From an uncultured Christensenellaceae bacterium (lineage in GTDB: Bacteria > Bacillota > Clostridia > Christensenellales > Borkfalkiaceae), in the NCBI GenBank assembly GCA_910588645.1, contig CAJUOY010000020.1, positions 1 through 25,207 of the forward strand: 25,207 nucleotides of DNA, given 5' to 3'. The stretch's first letter is position 1; every line of letters starts with the position of its first letter. A program made the translations under genes and the position numbers. Positions 20,189-25,207 of the stretch are shown here, piece by piece. The notes beneath the pieces are model-generated. The model did not search any database, had not been told where the DNA came from, and saw only the letters and a program-made list of their open reading frames with translations.

Positions 20189-22882
20189 TTATTGCTGTTT
20201 GTTTATTTCTTTTTTCTTTTTTGTGGATGGCATAATTATCTGCATCAGTTCTATAAGCCAACCCGAAATAGGGAACGCAGCCTCTATTACCACAACGATT
20301 ATAAGCACTTTAGCATAATCCCAGGTAATAGAACTCCAACCGCTGAACAGCAGTTTGTCTGTTATAAACGGCACTGCATAACCTGTAACGCACATTGCAA
20401 ATACCGCTGCGCACAGTACGGCCCTGTAAACGTTGAATGGCTGGCATATTCTGAATACCATTACAAATCCGGAGAACGTGAGCGCGATCATACACATTGC
20501 AAGATAGTGCGAGCCGAATTCCTGCGGATCTATGACGTTGGTCAAGAACATTGCCATTACGCAAATTATCATTAACGTTGCGCCTGAAACAGCGCCGCTT
20601 AGCACGTGCGAAATAAATTTACCCTGAACTCTTTCTTTATTGGGTTGTAACGAAATAAAGAATGAGGGAGCCGCTATAATCGCCACTTCGAGCAGTAACA
20701 TATTCTGCGGCATAAACAGGTAAGGCTGCCCCATACAGATACAAATGAAAGCTAGTATTGCAGTAAACAGCGTTTTCATCAGGTACAGCGAAGACGAGTT
20801 TTTGATGTTGTTTATAACCCGCCTGCCTTCGGCTACAACTTTCGGCATTGAATTAAAGTTGTTGTCCATAAGTACAAGGTGACTTACGTTTCTTGCCGCT
20901 TCGCTACCGGAAGCCACTGATATAGCGCAGTCGGCCTCTTTAAGCGCCAATATGTCGTTTACGCCGTCGCCAGTCATCGCGACTGTATTTCCGTGTGATT
21001 TTATGGAGCGGACAAGTATCGCCTTTTGTTCGGGTGAAACCCTTCCGAATACTGTATATTTGTTTGCAACGTTTTCAACTTCGCTGTCGTTCAGTCCGTC
21101 AAGGGAAATAAACTTTTCCGCATTTGCAATGCCTGCGCGCTTGGCAACTTCCGAAACGGTCACGGGATTATCGCCCGAAATGACCTTTACATCAACGTCG
21201 TTTTCTTTAAACCATTTTATTGTATCAACCGCGTCCTCGCGTACGTTGTCTGCAATAGATATTATAGCTAACGGTTTCATTACCGCGGGCAGTTTATCGC
21301 CGACTATAGGTGAAGGGGAGTGCGCCAAAACTATAACTCTCAGGCCCATCTGCGCATATTGCTTTACAAGTTTTTCGACTTTTGCGGGATAGGGCTTGAG
21401 GACAAACTCGGGCGCGCCCATTGCGAAGGTGCCGCCTTCGTCAAACGTAACTGCGGATAATTTGCGCTTTGAAGAGAAAGGGATTTTTGCCGTTGCCGAA
21501 AATTTATCGTTAAACCCGAAGTGATTGTATAATGCAATAGACGTTTGATTGTTGCCGTCAAGCTCCCGCAACATACTTCCCATTAAATCATTTAGCGAGT
21601 AATCGCCTACGGTGTTGAGAATTACGGTATCGTTTACTCGCATTCTGCCGTCAGTGATTGTTCCGGTTTTATCCAAGCAAAGTACGTTCACTCGCGCCAG
21701 CATTTCCAATGAGTACATATCCTGAACAAGCGTCTGCGATTTTGCAAGCCTGACTATTCCCAAAGCAAGCGCAAGGCTTGTGAGCAGCAGCATTCCAGAA
21801 GGTATCATTCCTATTACGACCGTACAGGTTCGCTGAATTGCGTAACTGACTTCCTGACTGAAAATTCCAGCAATTACCTTTTGGAAAGCTTCGTCCGCAT
21901 GGTTTATATTGTGCAGAGTGGTGAGGAATGTGCCTATGGCTATTGGTATTATCAATAAGGAAACGCACTTTATTATGAATTTAGTGGAATTCATAAGTTC
22001 GGAATTGGGGCGTTTATATTTTTTTGCTTTTGAGGTAAGTTTTTCGAGATAAGTCTCTTTGCCGACTTTTTCAACCCTGAACTTTCCGCTTCCGCTTGCA
22101 ATAAAGCTTCCTGCGTAGAGAAGATCGCCTATTTCCTTTTTAATTGCAACCGATTCGCCCGTAAGCAGACTCTCGTTAACCTCTACCGAGCCTTCGGCCA
22201 AAATCACGTCCGCAGGTACCTGACTGCCGAGTTCAAGGATAATAACGTCGTCTAAAACTATTTCCTGTACGGGAATTTCCACTGTCTCACCGTCGCGTAT
22301 GGCTTTGACGGTATTATTTGCAAGGATAGACAGTTTGTCTATTGCCAGTTTTGAACGGATTTCCTGAATAATGCCTATAACTATGTTAGCGGTAGTAATT
22401 ACCAAAACAAGATAGTTTGAAAGTCCCTGCGTGTTGGCTAAAAGCAGCGCAATCGCGGCAAAGAGGCATAGAAGATTGAAAAACGTACAGATGTTTCCGA
22501 TAAAGATACTTGCATACGAGCGCGAGTATTTTTTATTGGTATCGTTAAACAAAAACTGGGTAAATCTGGTCTGAACCTGATTGGCGGTAAGACCTTTATT
22601 CAGTTTGGGAGAAAATCTTTCGACCTTCGTGTTTACGGACTTCTTTGGATGGCTCTTGAAGTATTTAACAAGTTTATCCTTGTCAAATTCTCCCTTGGGA
22701 GCTTCGCTTTTGTCCGTATTTTCGGGCTTGGTCGTCTCTTCGTCTCCTGGGAAAAGAGCGATCTGCACGGCGTCGTCTGCGGCTGCGGCGGTTTCCTCGA
22801 CCGTCTCGGGCGCAGTTTTGACTTCGGGCGGAGTCTCTTCTGTTTTCTTGTTGTTATTTACTTTAAAAAATATTTTACTCAT
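20189..22882 (-). CDS. Cation-transporting P-type ATPase, CtpE-like subgroup
   Basis: An 897-residue P-type ATPase with about ten membrane segments. Visible motifs are LLTGES (actuator), DKTGT with phosphorylated D404, and AMTGDGVNDILALKEADC (hinge). Residues 1-100 or so are an acidic, Pro/Glu/Thr-rich region without membrane segments or a metal-binding CxxC. Membrane segment 4 reads GMIPSGMLLLTSLALALG, where calcium pumps have PEGL; Ser replaces the metal-binding Glu. The pattern resembles the MIPSG subgroup of Gram-positive bacteria and mycobacterial CtpE, so cation export or uptake is likely but the ion cannot be named. GAGGTG lies 6 nt before the ATG. It is transcribed alone from the promoter at 22934-22962. 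Confidence 0.9.
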   Translation of the reverse strand: MSKIFFKVNNNKKTEETPPEVKTAPETVEETAAAADDAVQIALFPGDEETTKPENTDKSEAPKGEFDKDKLVKYFKSHPKKSVNTKVERFSPKLNKGLTANQVQTRFTQFLFNDTNKKYSRSYASIFIGNICTFFNLLCLFAAIALLLANTQGLSNYLVLVITTANIVIGIIQEIRSKLAIDKLSILANNTVKAIRDGETVEIPVQEIVLDDVIILELGSQVPADVILAEGSVEVNESLLTGESVAIKKEIGDLLYAGSFIASGSGKFRVEKVGKETYLEKLTSKAKKYKRPNSELMNSTKFIIKCVSLLIIPIAIGTFLTTLHNINHADEAFQKVIAGIFSQEVSYAIQRTCTVVIGMIPSGMLLLTSLALALGIVRLAKSQTLVQDMYSLEMLARVNVLCLDKTGTITDGRMRVNDTVILNTVGDYSLNDLMGSMLRELDGNNQTSIALYNHFGFNDKFSATAKIPFSSKRKLSAVTFDEGGTFAMGAPEFVLKPYPAKVEKLVKQYAQMGLRVIVLAHSPSPIVGDKLPAVMKPLAIISIADNVREDAVDTIKWFKENDVDVKVISGDNPVTVSEVAKRAGIANAEKFISLDGLNDSEVENVANKYTVFGRVSPEQKAILVRSIKSHGNTVAMTGDGVNDILALKEADCAISVASGSEAARNVSHLVLMDNNFNSMPKVVAEGRRVINNIKNSSSLYLMKTLFTAILAFICICMGQPYLFMPQNMLLLEVAIIAAPSFFISLQPNKERVQGKFISHVLSGAVSGATLMIICVMAMFLTNVIDPQEFGSHYLAMCMIALTFSGFVMVFRICQPFNVYRAVLCAAVFAMCVTGYAVPFITDKLLFSGWSSITWDYAKVLIIVVVIEAAFPISGWLIELMQIIMPSTKKKKEINKQQ

Positions 22883-22933
22883 AACACCTCTCGCAATAAG
22901 CGGTAAAGGATATTTTATTCACTATACAAAGTC

Positions 22934-22962
22934 ATTATAACATATTTTTGTTTTATTTTCAA
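22934..22962 (-). promoter_or_regulatory. Promoter of the P-type ATPase gene
   Basis: On the minus strand TTGAAA (22962-22957) and TATAAT (22939-22934) are separated by 17 bp. The start near 22927 gives a leader of about 45 nt with a normal ribosome binding site. It is back-to-back with the serS promoter, the two -35 boxes being 19 bp apart. Confidence 0.82.
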
Positions 22963-22981
22963 GAAAATAAAAGCTATTTAT

Positions 22982-23010
22982 TTGCTTTTGGAATTTATTT
23001 TCAGTATAAT
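22982..23010 (+). promoter_or_regulatory. serS promoter
   Basis: TTGCTT (22982-22987) and TATAAT (23005-23010) with a 17-bp spacer; the -35 is identical to that of gyrB. The predicted leader is only about 24 nt, too short for a T-box riboswitch. Confidence 0.82.
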
Positions 23011-23040
23011 GATTTAAGAAAAGAAATAAGAGGCTTAAAT

Positions 23041-24333
23041 ATGATAGATATTAATCTTATTCGCGAAAATCCCGAGCTTGTAAAAGAAAACATTAGAAAG
23101 AAGTTTCAGGATTATAAACTTGCGCTTGTCGACGAAGTTTTAGCGCTGGATATAAAAAAGCGCGAGCTTCAACAGGAGGGCGATAATCTCCGCGCAAGAC
23201 GAAATACGCTCGCCAAACAGATAGGCGCATTTATGAAAGAGGGCAAAAGGGAGGAAGCCGAAAAGGCAAAGGCTGAATCCAAGGCTGATAACGAGCGCAT
23301 TGCCGAAATCGACGGTGAGATGATCGGTGTTGAGGCTATGCTTAAAAAGAATATGATGGCTATACCCAATATCATCGCTTCCGACGTACCTTTGGGTAAG
23401 GACGACGGTTGCAATGTTGAGGGTAAAATATTTTTAAAGCACGAGCCCAAAGATTTTGAAGTGCCCTATCATCTCGATATTTTGGAAAACCTCGGCGGCA
23501 TCGATCTCGACAGTGCAAGGCGTACCAGCGGCAACGGCTTTTACTATCTGACGGGCGACATTGCAAGACTGCATTCCGCAGTATTATCATATGCCCGCGA
23601 TTTTATGATAGATAAGGGATTTACTTACTGTATACCTCCCTATATGATAAGAAGCGACGTCGTATCAGGTGTAATGTCCTTTGAAGAAATGGAAGGGATG
23701 ATGTATAAAATAGAGGGCGAGGATCTGTATCTTATCGGCACTTCCGAGCATTCTATGATAGGCAGATTTATGAATACCATACTGGCCGAAAATTCTCTTC
23801 CCCAGACGCTTACGTCATATTCGCCCTGTTTCAGAAAGGAGAAGGGTGCGCACGGCATAGAGGAGAGGGGCATTTATCGCATTCATCAGTTTGAAAAGCA
23901 GGAGATGATAGTTCTCTGTAAACCCGAAGAAAGTGATTTCTGGTATGAGAAACTTTGGAATTATACGGTAGAGCTCTTCGTATCAATGGAAATACCCGTA
24001 AGACAGCTCATTTGCTGTTCGGGCGATTTGGCCGATCTCAAATATAAGAGTTGCGATATCGAGGCGTGGAGCCCCCGTCAGCGCAAATACTTCGAAGTCG
24101 GCAGTTGTTCCAATCTTACAGACGCTCAGGCAAGGAGACTTGGAATAAGGTATAAATCTTCTAACGGTAAAAACGAATACGTTCATACATTGAATAACAC
24201 CGTAGTTGCGCCGCCGAGAATGCTTATAGCTTTTCTTGAAAATCATTTGCGTGAGGACGGAAGCGTATATATTCCTCCCGTGCTTCGCCCCTATATGGGC
24301 GGTAAGGACAAAATCCTTCCCAAAAACAAATAA
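23041..24333 (+). CDS. serS: Seryl-tRNA synthetase, divergent type
   Basis: A 430-residue class II synthetase charging tRNA-Ser. Residues 1-110 form the N-terminal coiled-coil arm (IRENPELVKENIRKKF, then long charged helices). The catalytic core has TSE (234-236), motif 2 with R265 in CFRKEKGAHGIEERGIYRIHQFEKQEM, and motif 3 with R393 in HTLNNTVVAPPRMLIAFLENH, ending at LRPYMGG. Compared with canonical bacterial SerRS, motif 2 (usually RSEAGSAGRDTRG) and motif 3 (usually GSGLAVGRTL) are changed but keep the key arginines, pointing to a separate subgroup. TAAGAGG (23027-23033) is 7 nt before the ATG at 23041; the in-frame start at 22948 lies upstream of the promoter and is rejected. No second SerRS is visible in the window. 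Confidence 0.93.
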   Translation: MIDINLIRENPELVKENIRKKFQDYKLALVDEVLALDIKKRELQQEGDNLRARRNTLAKQIGAFMKEGKREEAEKAKAESKADNERIAEIDGEMIGVEAMLKKNMMAIPNIIASDVPLGKDDGCNVEGKIFLKHEPKDFEVPYHLDILENLGGIDLDSARRTSGNGFYYLTGDIARLHSAVLSYARDFMIDKGFTYCIPPYMIRSDVVSGVMSFEEMEGMMYKIEGEDLYLIGTSEHSMIGRFMNTILAENSLPQTLTSYSPCFRKEKGAHGIEERGIYRIHQFEKQEMIVLCKPEESDFWYEKLWNYTVELFVSMEIPVRQLICCSGDLADLKYKSCDIEAWSPRQRKYFEVGSCSNLTDAQARRLGIRYKSSNGKNEYVHTLNNTVVAPPRMLIAFLENHLREDGSVYIPPVLRPYMGGKDKILPKNK

Positions 24334-24346
24334 TTCAAAAAATTTA

Positions 24347-24375
24347 ACCGCGGAGAGATCAAATCTCTCCGCGGT
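24347..24375. terminator. Terminator between serS and the convergent gene
   Basis: ACCGCGGAGAGAT (24347-24359) pairs perfectly with 24363-24375 around a CAA loop. On the minus strand it is followed by a T-rich tract (complement of 24335-24346), a good terminator for the 24380 gene. On the plus strand the trailing T run is weak, so serS termination may be less efficient. Confidence 0.82.
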
Positions 24376-24379
24376 CTGT

Positions 24380-25090
24380 TTATCTGAGTTTTTTAATTTT
24401 TCTGTAATCCCAAAACCCTATTTTAAAGCCGCAAGCGCGCAGTTTTTTGAGGTCAAGGGCGGTAAAACGTTTTTCCATAGTCAGATACAGTACTATATTT
24501 TCTTTCAGTTTAAGATCGAATTCCTTTATTTCCGTGACGTCGGCATTGCCGTCTTTTATCGCAAAGAGGGCGGAAAGGTAAAAATCACAAAGTCTTGCGC
24601 ATATTATTTCCGCGGTGAAAGCATAAACGTCCTTTGCAAGTTTGCTTTTTACCTTTTTAAATTCATCCAAGGAGGCTGTAATTTTAACCGCCTCGTCCTT
24701 TGAGTACTCCGTGCGGTCCTTTTTTATTGTAAACGGCGCGGTTTTTAATTTTATTATGCTCTTTGCGTCCATTACGGCGTAAACTTCCGCGCAATATCCG
24801 TCAAAACAAAGTCTGGACGGCACGCCCTTAATCAGAGCGGTTTTTATCAGATAGCCGTTATCGAAGGATACAATATCGGCGTTTATTTTATCGAGTTCGG
24901 CGAAAAAGTCTGTAAGATTATCGCACGTTATTTCACCGCTTGCAATGAGAGAATATTTGCTCTTGGCGCGCTTTACCGCGCCGTTAAGCGGCTCTTCGGT
25001 ACCGAAATTCAAAATTTCTATTTCTTCGGGTATGTTGTCGGTTTCTGAAATTTTAACGTCGTTTACAAAAAACGTAATAAGTTTTTTCAT
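24380..25090 (-). CDS. Conserved-looking protein of unknown function
   Basis: A 236-residue soluble protein without signal peptide, membrane segment or a motif I recognise. It is rich in Lys, Asp and Ile. The region about 35-75 (LNGAVKRAKSKYSLIASGEITCDNLTDFFAELDKINADIVSFDNG) loosely recalls the nucleotide-sugar half of GT-A glycosyltransferases, but no DxD motif is clear, so I assign no function. The ATG at 25090 is chosen because the longer frame to 25201 runs through the promoter at 25101-25129. No Shine-Dalgarno precedes it and the ATG lies 10 nt after the -10 box, suggesting leaderless translation. It is divergent from the exonuclease fragment at the window edge. Confidence 0.62.
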   Translation of the reverse strand: MKKLITFFVNDVKISETDNIPEEIEILNFGTEEPLNGAVKRAKSKYSLIASGEITCDNLTDFFAELDKINADIVSFDNGYLIKTALIKGVPSRLCFDGYCAEVYAVMDAKSIIKLKTAPFTIKKDRTEYSKDEAVKITASLDEFKKVKSKLAKDVYAFTAEIICARLCDFYLSALFAIKDGNADVTEIKEFDLKLKENIVLYLTMEKRFTALDLKKLRACGFKIGFWDYRKIKKLR

Positions 25091-25100
25091 AGTATATAAA

Positions 25101-25129
25101 ATTATATTACAAATCGTCTCGAAAGTCAA
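25101..25129 (-). promoter_or_regulatory. Promoter of the 24380-25090 gene
   Basis: On the minus strand TTGACT (25129-25124) and TATAAT (25106-25101) have a 17-bp spacer. The start is expected near 25094, about 4 nt before the ATG. Confidence 0.8.
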
Positions 25130-25136
25130 TATGTGT

Positions 25137-25165
25137 TTGATATTTGCATAGGTCTGTGATATAAT
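25137..25165 (+). promoter_or_regulatory. Promoter of the gene at the right edge
   Basis: TTGATA (25137-25142) and TATAAT (25160-25165) with a 17-bp spacer. The ATG at 25179 is 13 nt after the -10 box, leaving a leader of about 7 nt. Its -35 lies 7 bp from the -35 of the divergent promoter. Confidence 0.78.
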
Positions 25166-25178
25166 TATCCGGTAAGTT

Positions 25179-25207
25179 ATGAAATTTATATTTTTTGACA
25201 TTGAGTG
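25179..25207 (+). CDS. Start of a probable DEDD 3'-5' exonuclease (truncated by window)
   Basis: Only nine complete codons are present, reading MKFIFFDIE. The FFDIE pattern, a strand ending in a D-x-E pair, is the usual beginning of RNase T/DNA polymerase III epsilon-type exonucleases, where these acidic residues bind metal. A promoter lies just upstream. No Shine-Dalgarno is visible. The call rests on this short stretch only and the rest of the gene is outside the window. Confidence 0.4.

Noticed and set aside
22954..22970. T-box or other aminoacyl-tRNA sensing leader for serS
   Set aside because: The mRNA leader predicted from the promoter at 22982-23010 is only about 24 nt, far too short.
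22948..23040. 31-residue N-terminal extension of serS
   Set aside because: The extension spans the serS promoter, is not SerRS-like, and the ATG at 23041 has a proper ribosome binding site.

Overview
The window looks like chromosomal housekeeping DNA from an endospore-forming, low-to-moderate GC Bacillota, most likely of class Clostridia. The evidence is a sigH-type sigma factor in the mrnC-rlmB context, the yabP-yabQ-divIC cluster, a CwlD-like cortex amidase, GGAGG-type ribosome binding sites, and TTGACA/TATAAT promoters with 17-bp spacers. I cannot assign a species. I saw no phage, transposase, CRISPR array, tRNA or rRNA.

Layout. (a) 1-3291: a consensus promoter, then a leader that folds like a ZTP (pfl-motif) riboswitch whose 3' domain runs into an intrinsic terminator, then pflA and pflB. 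(b) 3306-4029, minus strand: a CwlD-like N-acetylmuramoyl-L-alanine amidase with a sigma-E/G-like promoter. (c) 4015-10786, plus strand: a tightly packed predicted operon mrnC, rlmB, sigH, dnaX, a BspA-type leucine-rich-repeat protein, ybaB, recR and gpsA, with several ATGA/TAATG overlaps. (d) 10876-15316, plus strand: typA behind a perfect 13-bp inverted repeat, its terminator, then yabP, yabQ, divIC, a Ppx/GppA phosphatase and an M50-like membrane metalloprotease. (e) 15322-15474, minus strand: an unlisted 50-residue zinc-ribbon protein. (f) 15537-20187: gyrB and gyrA. (g) 20189-22962, minus strand: a 10-TM P-type ATPase. (h) 22982-24375: serS, divergent from canonical SerRS. (i) 24380-25129, minus strand: an unrecognised 236-residue protein. 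(j) 25137-25207: promoter and first codons of a probable exonuclease cut by the window edge.

How the parts fit. The riboswitch plausibly ties formate production by PFL to one-carbon and purine status. SigH, CwlD, YabP and YabQ belong to sporulation; DnaX, YbaB, RecR, GyrA and GyrB to replication and repair; RlmB, MrnC, TypA and SerS to translation. Two features recur. Four convergent junctions each carry one perfect hairpin able to serve both genes. Several promoter-proximal genes (mrnC, cwlD, the 24380 gene, the edge exonuclease, possibly the zinc-ribbon gene) start so close to their -10 box, without a Shine-Dalgarno, that their mRNAs may be leaderless.

I found no wholly new multi-gene system. 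The items most worth checking are the riboswitch, the leaderless set, the possible dnaX frameshift signal, the hidden zinc-ribbon gene, the yabQ/divIC out-of-frame overlap and the sporulation-type promoters. Motif matches were made by eye; no alignment, folding or database search was run.
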